From an uncultured Prevotellaceae bacterium (GTDB lineage: Bacteria; Bacteroidota; Bacteroidia; Bacteroidales; Bacteroidaceae): 64,000 nt of DNA. How positions within the stretch are numbered: position 1 is the first letter of the stretch; each line of letters opens with the position of its first letter. Below are positions 8,484-16,360 of this stretch, piece after piece. The position numbers were made by a program, and so were the translations under genes. The notes under the pieces are model-generated. The model had not been told where the DNA came from. It searched no databases and worked only from the letters and a program-made list of their open reading frames with translations. The stretch is taken from assembly GCA_946188395.1 (NCBI GenBank), contig CAMHUU010000003.1, forward strand, positions 1 through 64,000. Direction: 5' to 3'.

Positions 8484-9632
8484 TTACGTATCCGTTGAAG
8501 AGCTAAAAAGGTCTCCCCACGGATAGCTACCAGGCTTGAGTGTCACGATTACGCGTTTCTTCGACCCGCATGTCGAAGTGTGGCACGCAATCGTGGCGCT
8601 CATTTGTACAACGCCAGGTGCAATTTGTGCAACAATCTTGAACTGAGTCCAACCTAGGGTTTGCAATGTGGCCCAAGCTGTTGCGCCACCTTCGATAATG
8701 AGGTGGGAAGGTTGATGTTGGGTAATGAGTTCCTTTGTTTTCTGGGCCATCATGGAACGCAGATGGACTGCAGCCTTCTTTCCTGTACGATGTGTGAAAG
8801 GCATCGTGAGAATAAGGCTATGTATCTTTGCGTATTCGCTGGTGTCCCAAAGGCTCAAGTCATCATTGCCATCATAAATTTCGCGAGGCATCGGGGCAAT
8901 GGGAATACCTAAGTCCAAAGACTTGCTTTGGGTAGAACCACAGAGGATAAGTGTATCATGGGGACTGACCCCATGATTCGCCAAGCGAAGTGACGAATCA
9001 GAGGGTCTGTCCCCGTGATACGCGTCCCCGTGATTCACATTCAGCAAAGCTGAAAATAAATCCGCAGCTCCTGCAAATAACGTCTTACCGTCGTTATATT
9101 CAGCTATCAAACGACGAATATTTTCCTCGCTTTCTGCATCGGGCATGATGATACCTTTGGCTTCTGCATCAGGAAAACGTTCTCTCAGGACAGAGGTCTT
9201 TGCAGGAAATTCTGGGTCGAACGAAAAGTCTGTTTCGTGGATGGGTACATTATTAATATAATACGTGCCATTCTTAATGATGCGCCCTTTCGAGGGATTA
9301 GCGGGCAGATAGACTGCGCGCTCGTAACCAGTAGCCTGCATGAGTGCGGTAAGTTCTGCCACTACATGACCTCGAAGGGCGGAATCGGTCTTTTTGAAAA
9401 GAAGCTCCCTTCCAACCTCCCCCCTATAGGGGGAGGCTATTCGGCGAGTTTCGGCAATGGCTTCGCCTTCTGACGTGGATCGAGTATCAGTGGCGATGAC
9501 TATTGTCCCGTATGTGGCTGTGCCACAGCCACTTTCTTCACTGCCACAAACCAAACTCACCTGATGGCCCTTCGAGAAGGCGATGCCAGCTATCTCTGCA
9601 GCCCCTGTAATGTCATCAGCAATGACTATCAT
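8484..9632 (-). CDS. dtnK: Four-carbon acid sugar kinase (DUF1537), probable D-threonate kinase
   Basis: A 382-aa DUF1537 kinase, a family shown to phosphorylate C4 sugar acids (D-threonate, L-threonate, D-erythronate) at O4. The N-terminal domain opens with IADDITGAAEIAGIAF, has KKTDSALRG and YLPANPSKGR, and probably binds the acid. The C-terminal nucleotide domain carries EGGATAWATL and LKPGSYPWGD. It overlaps the pdxA2-like gene by 4 nt, the arrangement known for D-threonate catabolism. Residues near 70 (PYRGEVGREL) come from a C/G-rich palindromic DNA repeat and look inserted. Exact stereochemistry is inferred from the PdxA2 neighbour. Confidence 0.85.
   Translation of the reverse strand: MIVIADDITGAAEIAGIAFSKGHQVSLVCGSEESGCGTATYGTIVIATDTRSTSEGEAIAETRRIASPYRGEVGRELLFKKTDSALRGHVVAELTALMQATGYERAVYLPANPSKGRIIKNGTYYINNVPIHETDFSFDPEFPAKTSVLRERFPDAEAKGIIMPDAESEENIRRLIAEYNDGKTLFAGAADLFSALLNVNHGDAYHGDRPSDSSLRLANHGVSPHDTLILCGSTQSKSLDLGIPIAPMPREIYDGNDDLSLWDTSEYAKIHSLILTMPFTHRTGKKAAVHLRSMMAQKTKELITQHQPSHLIIEGGATAWATLQTLGWTQFKIVAQIAPGVVQMSATIACHTSTCGSKKRVIVTLKPGSYPWGDLFSSSTDT
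9416..9436. repeat. In-frame palindromic CCTCCCCC-CTATAG-GGGGAGG repeat
   Basis: A near-perfect 21-bp palindrome inside the DUF1537 kinase gene that keeps the frame open and encodes the PYRGEVG loop. Related C-run/G-run palindromes occur inside two other genes of the window (25036-25074 and 45632-45660). Confidence 0.75.
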
Positions 9633-10669
9633 GCTTGTTGCTTGTTTCTCCGATAAATAGCCATACGGGTAGCATAGCCAATAGACAGCGTCATCGCGCT
9701 ATCGTTGGCGATGCCCTTGCCTGCTACGTCGAAAGCTGTTCCGTGATCTACGCTGACACGAATGATAGGTAGTCCAAGGGTGATATTCACTCCGCTGGCT
9801 GAGTCCATCTTACCCGTTTCTTTGTTCCAGTTGAAGGCGCAGACCTTGAGAGGAATATGGCCCTGATCGTGATACATGGCCACGCAGCCATCGAACTGTC
9901 CACACTTGGCTTTGGCAAAGATGCTGTCTGGGGGTACAGGACCATCGACATCGAAGCCACGTTCTTTTAGCTCTTTGATAGCAGGGATAATCTCCTCAGC
10001 TTCCTCCCAACCAAACATGCCGTTTTCGCTGGAGTGGGGGTTCAGTCCTGCCACACCGATATGGGGCTTTTCTATTCCAAACTGGCGACAAGCATCGTCG
10101 ATGAGTTCTACGCACTCGATGACACGAGCTTTCTTCACCAAGTCGCATGCCTTTCGCAGAGGAACATGCGTTGAAACATGGATGACGCGAATATTTTCAT
10201 CAGCCAGCATCATAGCATACTTTTTCGTATTCGTGAAGGTGGCATAAATCTCCGTATGTCCATCGTAATGGTGGCCCGCCAGATTCAGCGCCTCCTTGTT
10301 CAATGGGGCAGTCACAGTACCATCCACCTCGTCAGCTATCGCCAGTTCGATGGCTTTCTTGATGTATTGGAAAGCGGCATTGCCACATTGGGCTTGAACC
10401 TTGCCGAACTCGAAGGTGGCAAGGTCGATGCACTTCAGGTCATAGACGTCGATGGTACCATATTCAAACTTGGCCTCTTTGACACTGCTGATGGCATGAA
10501 CCTGCAAGTTGAAGCCAAGCAACTTGACAGCTTCCTGCATGATGGCTGCATCGCCTGTAACCAGTGGGCGGCACTTCTCGTAAGTCTCTTTGCGGTTCAG
10601 GGCGCGAACGGTAATCTCAGGACCAATACCTGCTGGGTCGCCCATCGTGATGGCTAATATTGGTTTCAT
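9629..10669 (-). CDS. pdxA2: PdxA2-like 4-phospho-D-threonate dehydrogenase
   Basis: A 346-aa PdxA-family NAD-dependent oxidative decarboxylase. The start MKPILAITMGDPAGIGPEI is diagnostic. Metal-binding His residues are visible in HYDGHTEIYA, YHDQGHIPLK and VDHGTAFDVAGKG. True PdxA acts in vitamin B6 synthesis. PdxA2 oxidises 4-phospho-D-threonate, which loses CO2 to give dihydroxyacetone phosphate. The 4-nt overlap with the DUF1537 kinase and the adjacent alcohol dehydrogenase favour the PdxA2 role. A B6 role remains possible if no other pdxA exists in the genome. It is read from the ADH promoter, with the ADH stop 1 nt upstream of its start. Confidence 0.85.
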   Translation of the reverse strand: MKPILAITMGDPAGIGPEITVRALNRKETYEKCRPLVTGDAAIMQEAVKLLGFNLQVHAISSVKEAKFEYGTIDVYDLKCIDLATFEFGKVQAQCGNAAFQYIKKAIELAIADEVDGTVTAPLNKEALNLAGHHYDGHTEIYATFTNTKKYAMMLADENIRVIHVSTHVPLRKACDLVKKARVIECVELIDDACRQFGIEKPHIGVAGLNPHSSENGMFGWEEAEEIIPAIKELKERGFDVDGPVPPDSIFAKAKCGQFDGCVAMYHDQGHIPLKVCAFNWNKETGKMDSASGVNITLGLPIIRVSVDHGTAFDVAGKGIANDSAMTLSIGYATRMAIYRRNKQQA

Positions 10670-10670
10670 A

Positions 10671-11816
10671 TCAATACAATGAATTATAAATGTCTTTTGC
10701 GTCTTGTTCTGTCACTTCGCGAGGATTGTTCTTCAGCAGGCGCTGTACCTGCATAGCGGCTTTTGCCATTCCGTCGACTGCCGTCTGGGGAATGTCCAGT
10801 GCTGTCAACTTATTGGGAATGCCTACTGCATCAGCCAACCGATAGATGAAGTCGACGCCACGCTGGGCCGTCTCTTCTTCATTGGCTCCAGGTTGGCAAC
10901 CTAAGGCGATGGCCACTTCTGCATGCCGCTTGATATTGGCGGGCATATTAAATTTCATCACTGAGGGTAACAGGATAGCATTTGACAATCCATGGGGAAT
11001 GTGGAACTCGCCTCCCAGCGGATAGCTCAAAGCGTGTACAGCAGCCGTGTTGACGGGCCCCAGACAAAGTCCGCCATACAACGAACCAAAGGCCAATGCC
11101 TCGCGAGCCTCCTGGTCCTGTCCGTTTTTCACCGCTTTCTCTAAATTGGCAGCAATTAACTGAATACCCTTCAGCGCATAAATGTCAACTGACGGGTGGG
11201 CGAACTTATTGGTATAGGCCTCAATACAATGCGTCAAGGCATCCATACCCGTATCGGCAGTCACCTTGGCGGGTACCGTCCACGTCAGCTTGGGGTCGAC
11301 GTAGGCAGCATCAGCAATGAGGAAAGGCGATACAATGCCCTTCTTCAGATGGTCGCGCTCATCGAGCAGGATGGCGTTAGGAGACACCTCGCTGCCCGTT
11401 CCTGCCGTTGTGGGCAGACAGGCAAACCACAGACCCTTCTGTTTGATGAACCCTGTGCCAAAACAATCCTCCACTTGTTGGTCGCTATTAAGAAAGGCTG
11501 CCACGAGTTTGGTAACATCAAGCACACTGCCTCCGCCAATACCCACTACGCTATCAGCCTTGAACTCACGAGCTACCTCAAGGATTGCCTTAAAATCGTT
11601 GACAGTAGGCTCTGCCAGGATGTTTTGGAATATTTCGATGCTGATGCCGGCCTTGCGGAGGGTTTCCAACGGCTCTTCAATCAAAGGACGGATGGGGGGA
11701 GCCGTCAGTACAAACAGGCGCTGCAGGCCCAGTTTCTTGTAGTCTTCAACGAATGTCTCGATGCAGCCCGTGCCGAACACGATTTTCTGTGGCTGTAAAA
11801 GTGTAATTGCTTTCAT
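10671..11816 (-). CDS. Iron-containing (group III) alcohol dehydrogenase
   Basis: A 381-aa Fe-dependent alcohol dehydrogenase. The NAD-binding GGGSVLDVTKL motif lies near residue 95. The metal ligands are visible as Asp in DAAYVDPKLT and His in TGMDALTHCIEAY, VHALSYPLGG and HIPHGLSNAI. The ATG at 11816 was chosen because MKAITLLQPQKIVFG matches the family N-terminus; an upstream in-frame start at 11876 would run through the regulatory motif. First gene of a three-gene operon (ADH, PdxA2, DUF1537 kinase). In the proposed pathway it reduces the C4 aldehyde-acid left by aldol cleavage of Dha to D-threonate. Lactaldehyde or another short aldehyde is an alternative substrate. Confidence 0.88.
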   Translation of the reverse strand: MKAITLLQPQKIVFGTGCIETFVEDYKKLGLQRLFVLTAPPIRPLIEEPLETLRKAGISIEIFQNILAEPTVNDFKAILEVAREFKADSVVGIGGGSVLDVTKLVAAFLNSDQQVEDCFGTGFIKQKGLWFACLPTTAGTGSEVSPNAILLDERDHLKKGIVSPFLIADAAYVDPKLTWTVPAKVTADTGMDALTHCIEAYTNKFAHPSVDIYALKGIQLIAANLEKAVKNGQDQEAREALAFGSLYGGLCLGPVNTAAVHALSYPLGGEFHIPHGLSNAILLPSVMKFNMPANIKRHAEVAIALGCQPGANEEETAQRGVDFIYRLADAVGIPNKLTALDIPQTAVDGMAKAAMQVQRLLKNNPREVTEQDAKDIYNSLY

Positions 11817-11847
11817 AACGTTTGCCTTCTGTTGTCTATATACATTA

Positions 11848-11884
11848 TTATATATAAGAGACGAATGCCGCCTCATTTTGTCAT
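11848..11884 (-). promoter_or_regulatory. Shared regulatory motif, site A (ADH operon)
   Basis: On the minus strand reads GATGACAAAATGAGGCGG, then CATTCGTCTCTTATATATAA. The right half CGTCTCTTATATATAA differs by one base from the site before the aldolase at 18814 and begins about 47 nt from its ATG, against about 45 nt there. No TAnnTTTG box was found for this operon. Confidence 0.65.
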
Positions 11885-11926
11885 CCCTGCTAAATTACAT
11901 TTTTCTATCGAAAAAGAGGCAAAAGA

Positions 11927-11958
11927 GTTTGCCGTTTCGATGGAAATGCTTACTTTTG
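11927..11958 (+). promoter_or_regulatory. Promoter TTTG-N20-TACTTTTG
   Basis: TTTG at 11927-11930 and TACTTTTG at 11951-11958, 22 nt before the ATG of the small membrane protein at 11981. Confidence 0.65.
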
Positions 11959-11980
11959 TACACGAAATGAAACGAAGCAT

Positions 11981-12463
11981 ATGAACGACCCAATCCGTCC
12001 CGTCAAGAAACCCAGTGGTTGCTGGCTTCATGCCGGTTGCCTGCTTACGATTGTCAGCACGTTGCTGTTTGGCTTTTTCGTGTATTTGATTTTCGACTCA
12101 GAAAAGCAGATGGACAAGAACCGTGCGGAATACAAAGCCTCGCAAATGGAATACGAGGAAGCAATGCGGGCTTACGAGGCTGACTCTTTGAACCTAAAAG
12201 CCCAGTATCAGCGCATCCTTACTGAAATCTCTGCCGCTCAAGCCCGCAACGACTCATTGGCGGTTGCATCCTTGCAGGACAGTCTCAAGCTTTACAGCAA
12301 ACCCGAGTGGGCTCCTCGTGGTGCCATTGGTGTCAACATTGGCGCAGCCTTCTTCGTTGTTTTCGCTCTGGTGATGCTCGTTCCTCTGGCCATCGGACTC
12401 CTGCTGCTCCTCGTCTATCGCTACCGCAGGCGCAAGTGGCTTTTATCAGAAAACACTTTATAA
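11981..12463 (+). CDS. Small two-TM protein with a central coiled coil
   Basis: A 160-aa protein of unknown function. Residues 17-37 form a first membrane segment (LLTIVSTLLFGFFVYLIF). Residues 40-105 are charged and heptad-like (AEYKASQMEYEEAMRAYEAD), predicting a helical hairpin or coiled coil. Residues 115-145 form a second membrane segment, followed by a basic tail (YRYRRRKW). The coiled coil would therefore sit on one side of the membrane between two anchors. It has its own TAnnTTTG promoter. The DUF4298 gene follows after 11 nt and is probably co-expressed. I do not recognise a family. Confidence 0.75.
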   Translation: MNDPIRPVKKPSGCWLHAGCLLTIVSTLLFGFFVYLIFDSEKQMDKNRAEYKASQMEYEEAMRAYEADSLNLKAQYQRILTEISAAQARNDSLAVASLQDSLKLYSKPEWAPRGAIGVNIGAAFFVVFALVMLVPLAIGLLLLLVYRYRRRKWLLSENTL

Positions 12464-12474
12464 AGTGACATATC

Positions 12475-12777
12475 ATGACGAAACAGATTGAGAGAATCAA
12501 ATTGATGGAGCAGCATCTGGACCGTGCTTCACAGGCTGTGATGCAACTGTCAGCAGCCCTCGACGACTATACTGCAGCACAGAAGGCCATCAGTGAACTT
12601 TCTGCCTATTATGGTAGCAAGGACTGGAAACAAGACTTTGCCGACGACGAGCAAGGCCTGTTGCCCAACGACTTAAAACGTGGCGTTCTTTCCGAAGATG
12701 CCATTTGGAACCTATTGAGCGACTGCAACGAGCTGAACAGCCGTATGCAGGAACTGCTCACAGCAAATAAGCATTAA
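12475..12777 (+). CDS. DUF4298 family protein
   Basis: A 100-aa helical protein recognised as DUF4298, found in many Bacteroidetes and Firmicutes with unknown function. It begins with an amphipathic helix (IERIKLMEQHLDRASQAV), has a central YYGSKDWKQDFADDEQG and ends in a second helix pair. No signal peptide or metal motif is visible, so it is probably cytosolic. It follows the two-TM protein by 11 nt, and its stop converges with a possible 30-aa gene on the opposite strand. Confidence 0.8.
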   Translation: MTKQIERIKLMEQHLDRASQAVMQLSAALDDYTAAQKAISELSAYYGSKDWKQDFADDEQGLLPNDLKRGVLSEDAIWNLLSDCNELNSRMQELLTANKH

Positions 12778-12870
12778 TCACGTGTAGTCGTTGTCCACAT
12801 AGCGCCGCTGCATCGAGGGCTTCTTCTCGCCTGCAAATGCTTTCTGACTTTCAAACGTCACTCTATCCAT
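12778..12870 (-). CDS. Candidate 30-aa small protein
   Basis: An ATG at 12870 opens a 30-codon frame starting MDRVTFESQKAFAG and ending RRYVDNDYT, closed by TGA at 12778. A TATCTTTG box lies 13 bp upstream on the same strand, and GAGGGA sits about 6 nt before the ATG as a weak ribosome site. The peptide is hydrophilic and charged with no membrane segment. It ends against the DUF4298 stop with no spacer. I do not recognise it; a promoter for a short RNA is the alternative reading. Confidence 0.5.
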   Translation of the reverse strand: MDRVTFESQKAFAGEKKPSMQRRYVDNDYT

Positions 12871-12883
12871 AGTAATCCCTCGG

Positions 12884-12891
12884 CAAAGATA
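12884..12891 (-). promoter_or_regulatory. -7 box TATCTTTG upstream of the 30-aa frame
   Basis: A perfect TAnnTTTG match on the minus strand, 13 bp before the ATG at 12870. No convincing -33 box was found. Confidence 0.55.
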
Positions 12892-12934
12892 CAAATTTTT
12901 TCGATACTTTGTTCGTTATGATGGAAATTATTTG

Positions 12935-12942
12935 TAATTTTG
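12935..12942 (+). promoter_or_regulatory. -7 box TAATTTTG
   Basis: A TAnnTTTG match 16 bp before the ATG of the four-TM protein at 12959. A TTTG at 12908-12911 is a loose -33 candidate (23-bp spacer). Confidence 0.55.
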
Positions 12943-12958
12943 CAAACTAAAAAACAAT

Positions 12959-14497
12959 ATGGGATACGACATCGCAGTTATAGACAAACGGCATCGCTTT
13001 GAATCGCGACAGGCTTTCGATGACTTTTACGCAAAAGCGGTAAATTCAGACAACGAATATGACCCTTGTGATTATCATAACTGCTCACCAAGTCTGCAAC
13101 AGTGGTTCCTGGCTGTAAAAGATGTCGTTAGGCCCATTAATACTGAGGATTCACAAGAAGATGAAGAAATCCCCGGTACGTATTGGGGCGATTACGACTT
13201 GATGCCCGAAGTGATCCATGTAGAAGTGGGATATTCGGATATCAGCCAGATATACGGTTTTCTGTATGAGAAGGCGAAAGAATGTGATGTGGCTTTTTTC
13301 GACATCAGTGGCACAGACAATGTGTATTACCCTGACGATACCAGAATACTCAGTGCCAGACAAGAAGAGCAGTTGGCGGTATATAGGGCAAGGTACTATG
13401 AAGAAAGTGCAAAGGAATACAATCGCAGAAACAAATACTCGTTCTTGTTTATCCTTCCCTTTCTTATCATCGCATTAGGGCTCATCGTTTTCAGGACCAT
13501 CATACCTTATGCCCTTTATTATGTATTAGCCATCATTGTCTTTATCTCTGTCTTCGGATACTTCGACCATAAATGGATAGAGCGTGCTGACAGCGACGTG
13601 CTGAACCGCCTTAAACAGCAGGCTGCTGGCGAGCATCAGCAGCATACGTCCTATATTCCCTCCTTCCTCAGACGATGGGCTGACAAGATATTCATCCACA
13701 AAATCGTCTATATTCCTATCGGTAGCGTTATTGTTTATCTGGCAGTAATCATCATAGTCTTGTTGGAGCATGATGCGTCCAATAGCATAATAACCATAAT
13801 AGTATGGACAGTCTTGTTGCTTTTCTTTATGTGGAAAAGTATGGATAACATCTGGCTTTTCCGCAGGTTGAAGGTTATGTCGCCTAATCATTACAGGAAA
13901 ATCCGTGTGGAAGAAAGCTCAAAAGAACAAACGGCGACATTGTACGACCCAGAGAGCGGCGTGTGGTTCTCATGTAATTTTAAGGAAAAGAATCTGTACA
14001 TATCCACGTATTTCTATACCAACCCTTTTCGCTATCAGAAAGAATATGAAGAGAGGATGTATCAGTTCGAGACACGTATGAAATACACAAAAGTACCAAT
14101 GGCAGGCTCTATTCCGCAACAGGAAAGTGCCGTACGTTCTGGTGTCTCCATAAAAGTAGAGAAGCAATACGCCACCCCAGCTAATATCGCTAAGATAAGA
14201 GACACATTCGTATCACTAAAAGCTGACGACTATCAAGAGTACCTCTACGCTCGTTTTCCGTCAGGCAACGATCAGTTATATGTGATGACCTATCAATATC
14301 GCGTCATGAAGGCCGTATTGATTACCCCTGAAGGTGAAAAAGAACGTGTGGCCGTTGGTGACAGTCCCGAACAGCATCATCAAAAGCTTTCTGTTGCCCT
14401 TCAAACCATGTATGACGCGCGTTGGCTTGACGGGATAAAACCAGAAAACATCATCAGTGAACATGAATTCTTAACCCATTTCAACATAAGTCAGTGA
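12959..14497 (+). CDS. Unknown 512-aa protein with four membrane segments
   Basis: I do not recognise a family. The N-terminus (1-125) is soluble and rich in acidic and aromatic residues (YWGDYDLMPEVIHVEVGYSD). Two membrane segments lie around residues 160-200 (FLFILPFLIIALGLIVF, YVLAIIVFISVFGYF). A charged loop with WADKIFIHKIVY precedes two more at about 253-295. The C-terminal 210 residues are soluble and rich in Tyr, Glu and Lys (RYQKEYEERMYQFE). This gives a soluble-4TM-soluble layout with both ends on the same side of the membrane. It is monocistronic with its own TAATTTTG promoter and is more AT-rich than the flanking metabolic genes. Confidence 0.75.
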   Translation: MGYDIAVIDKRHRFESRQAFDDFYAKAVNSDNEYDPCDYHNCSPSLQQWFLAVKDVVRPINTEDSQEDEEIPGTYWGDYDLMPEVIHVEVGYSDISQIYGFLYEKAKECDVAFFDISGTDNVYYPDDTRILSARQEEQLAVYRARYYEESAKEYNRRNKYSFLFILPFLIIALGLIVFRTIIPYALYYVLAIIVFISVFGYFDHKWIERADSDVLNRLKQQAAGEHQQHTSYIPSFLRRWADKIFIHKIVYIPIGSVIVYLAVIIIVLLEHDASNSIITIIVWTVLLLFFMWKSMDNIWLFRRLKVMSPNHYRKIRVEESSKEQTATLYDPESGVWFSCNFKEKNLYISTYFYTNPFRYQKEYEERMYQFETRMKYTKVPMAGSIPQQESAVRSGVSIKVEKQYATPANIAKIRDTFVSLKADDYQEYLYARFPSGNDQLYVMTYQYRVMKAVLITPEGEKERVAVGDSPEQHHQKLSVALQTMYDARWLDGIKPENIISEHEFLTHFNISQ

Positions 14498-14550
14498 ATA
14501 ATTTCGATCAGGGGGCATCTCCGTTCTGATTACTTTTTCTTTGTTATTTA

Positions 14551-15198
14551 CTAATTGCGGACCCAGACTTTGTGGGAGCCGGCACCTTTGGCTTTGATGC
14601 CTGAGTGGGGGTCGACAACGAGTTTGGAGAGTTCGCGAGAGGCGGAACTGTAGCTGAGACGGTTGAGGTTGGCGTATTCCTGGAGGGTGATGAAGCCATG
14701 TTTGTCGATGTGGTTCAGCGCTCGTTGCAGACGCTCTTCAAGGGTGTAAGGCGAAGGAGTCGAAGGATTGCCGGATGTGCGCTCGAAGGTGTTCTCCTTG
14801 TTGATGGCGTTGACTAACTTTTTGTCGACCTTGAAATTCACGCCCTTCACTTTTACGTGATGGTATTTCTTCTTGGAACCAGTTTCTTGGGTTTCTTGTG
14901 ACTCCTGTTGATTAGCGGTTTCTGTCTCATTGTCGGCAAACTCCAACGACAGCGAGAAGACTCCTAAGTTGTCAATCTTCATCGTATGCCCCATAGGGAG
15001 ATACGACTTCATGACGACAGCCAACGTGTCCAGCACTCCTCGAACTGTCGCCTCGCTGAAGGCTGGCGAGTTGGTGTGTACGAGTTCAACGACCTTGTCG
15101 TAGTCGAACTCCGTATAGACTTGCATTTTGGGGAAGATTCTTCCTTTTTTGCCGTTGCCCATACCTGCGGGCATTTCCTTAATGATGTAATTTGCCAT
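14551..15198 (-). CDS. HU-related DNA-binding protein with C-terminal winged-helix-like domain
   Basis: A 215-aa nucleoid-type protein. Residues 1-90 resemble the Bacteroidetes HU-related family (YDKVVELVHTNSPAFSEATVRGVLDTLAVVMKSYL, then MKIDNLGVFSLSLE). A Gln/Glu-rich linker (about 92-107) leads to a basic segment KKKYHHVKVKGVNFKVDKKL. The C-terminal 65 residues look like a winged helix (GFITLQEYANLNRLSYSSASRELSKLV), an added sequence-recognition module. The 105-nt leader holds four 21-bp direct repeats just downstream of a strong promoter, which suggests autoregulation. Family call is solid for the HU part; the winged helix is inferred from pattern. Confidence 0.82.
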   Translation of the reverse strand: MANYIIKEMPAGMGNGKKGRIFPKMQVYTEFDYDKVVELVHTNSPAFSEATVRGVLDTLAVVMKSYLPMGHTMKIDNLGVFSLSLEFADNETETANQQESQETQETGSKKKYHHVKVKGVNFKVDKKLVNAINKENTFERTSGNPSTPSPYTLEERLQRALNHIDKHGFITLQEYANLNRLSYSSASRELSKLVVDPHSGIKAKGAGSHKVWVRN

Positions 15199-15220
15199 AT
15201 TATTACTACTATTTTTATTT

Positions 15221-15304
15221 CCAAACCATGCAATCTAAATACCAAACTTTGCAATGTACAAACCAAACTTTGAAATGTATATTCCAAACTATGCAATTAA
15301 AATT
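15221..15304 (-). repeat. Four 21-bp direct repeats in the HU-like gene leader
   Basis: CCAAAC begins at exactly 15221, 15242, 15263 and 15284, giving four contiguous 21-bp units with core CCAAACYWTGMAAT on the plus strand. Twenty-one bp is two helical turns, so all copies face the same side. They lie between the start codon and the TATCTTTG box at 15310-15317, so they would be transcribed in the 5' leader. Candidate operator array for the HU-like protein. Confidence 0.85.
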
Positions 15305-15309
15305 TTCTG

Positions 15310-15340
15310 CAAAGATACAAAAATAATCTCCAACGGCAAA
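15310..15340 (-). promoter_or_regulatory. Promoter of the HU-like gene, TTTG-N19-TATCTTTG
   Basis: Minus-strand TATCTTTG (15310-15317) with TTTG at 15337-15340, a 19-bp spacer and consensus in both boxes. The predicted start site falls at the edge of the 21-bp repeat array. Confidence 0.75.
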
Positions 15341-15369
15341 ATTATTTTATTAGAAATCCGCACAAATTA

Positions 15370-15401
15370 TTTGTCGGATTCGCCGTTATGTTGTACCTTT
15401 G
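15370..15401 (+). promoter_or_regulatory. Promoter of the BASS transporter, TTTG-N20-TACCTTTG
   Basis: TTTG at 15370-15373 and TACCTTTG at 15394-15401, 26 nt before the ATG at 15428. Confidence 0.7.
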
Positions 15402-15427
15402 TGGCGAAAAGTGTTATCGGAGAAGGA

Positions 15428-16360
15428 ATGAAGAAACTCTGTCATTACATATCAGAATACATGGGCGTGCTGGTGCTGGCGGTTGCTTTGCTGGCATTGG
15501 TGTTCCCTGATGTGCTGCAACAGGTGCGCCCGACGGTGATTAACTATATGCTGGGCGTGGTGATGTTTGGAATGGGACTGACGCTGAACCTGCAGGACTT
15601 CAAAATCGTGTTCAGTCGTCCCAAGGATGTCATCATCGGTTGTCTGGCGCAGTTTACCATCATGCCCTTGCTGGCGTGGGGACTGGCCCGACTCTTTGCG
15701 CTTGACGAAGCATTGGCTTTGGGTGTCGTATTGGTAGGCTGTTGTCCTGGAGGTACGGCGTCGAACGTGATTACCTATCTGGCTAAAGGCGACTTAGCAC
15801 TCTCCGTCGGAATGACAGGTGTTTCCACCTTGCTGGCTCCGTTTCTGACCCCTTTGTTGACGTGGGCATTGGCAGGGAAAAGCGTCAATGTCGACGTGGT
15901 AGGTATGTTGCTGAGCATTCTCTGGGTGGTCATACTGCCTATCGTCGTCGGACTGATTGTGAAATGGATCTGGCCCAAGTTCACAGAACGGGCAACGGAT
16001 TATCTGCCTGCGTTCTCTTCGATAGCCATTGCCGCGATTGTTGCCATCATCATTGCTGCCAATGCCAGCAAGCTGTTGGCAGGCGGACTGATCATCGTCC
16101 TCGTAGTGATGCTCCACAACATCTGCGGACTCAGTCTTGGCTATCTGATTGGTCGCCTGCTGGGCTTGTCAGAAACTAAAAAGCGAGCCATATCCATCGA
16201 GGTGGGTATGCAAAATTCTGGGTTGGCCAGCAGTCTGGCAACCCTGCACTTTGCGGCCTATCCGTTGGCCACTATTCCTGGCGCCATTTTCAGCGTATGG
16301 CATAACATCAGCGGAGCCATCGTGGCCCGCCTGTATACACGAAACAGCGCCAACAATTAG
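15428..16360 (+). CDS. Bile acid:sodium symporter (BASS/SBF) family transporter
   Basis: A 310-aa membrane protein with about ten hydrophobic segments, a 10-TM BASS-fold secondary transporter. Family hallmarks are the GMGLTLNLQDF region and the conserved GCCPGGTASNVITYLAKGD crossover that forms the sodium site. The second crossover is EVGMQNSGLASSLA. Substrates in this family range from bile acids to keto-acids such as pyruvate, so the cargo cannot be read here. The ATG at 15428 follows the promoter; an in-frame start at 15254 would place the 21-bp repeats in coding sequence and is rejected. It converges with the SSS symporter, overlapping by 4 nt at the stops. Confidence 0.9.
   Translation: MKKLCHYISEYMGVLVLAVALLALVFPDVLQQVRPTVINYMLGVVMFGMGLTLNLQDFKIVFSRPKDVIIGCLAQFTIMPLLAWGLARLFALDEALALGVVLVGCCPGGTASNVITYLAKGDLALSVGMTGVSTLLAPFLTPLLTWALAGKSVNVDVVGMLLSILWVVILPIVVGLIVKWIWPKFTERATDYLPAFSSIAIAAIVAIIIAANASKLLAGGLIIVLVVMLHNICGLSLGYLIGRLLGLSETKKRAISIEVGMQNSGLASSLATLHFAAYPLATIPGAIFSVWHNISGAIVARLYTRNSANN

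Noticed and set aside
9629..10669. Vitamin B6 pdxA
   Set aside because: The 4-nt overlap with a DUF1537 kinase is the hallmark of the D-threonate pathway; B6 function is kept only as an alternative.
15254..15427. Longer N-terminus for the BASS transporter
   Set aside because: It would translate part of the 21-bp repeat array and the transporter's own promoter; the hydrophobic core starts after 15428.
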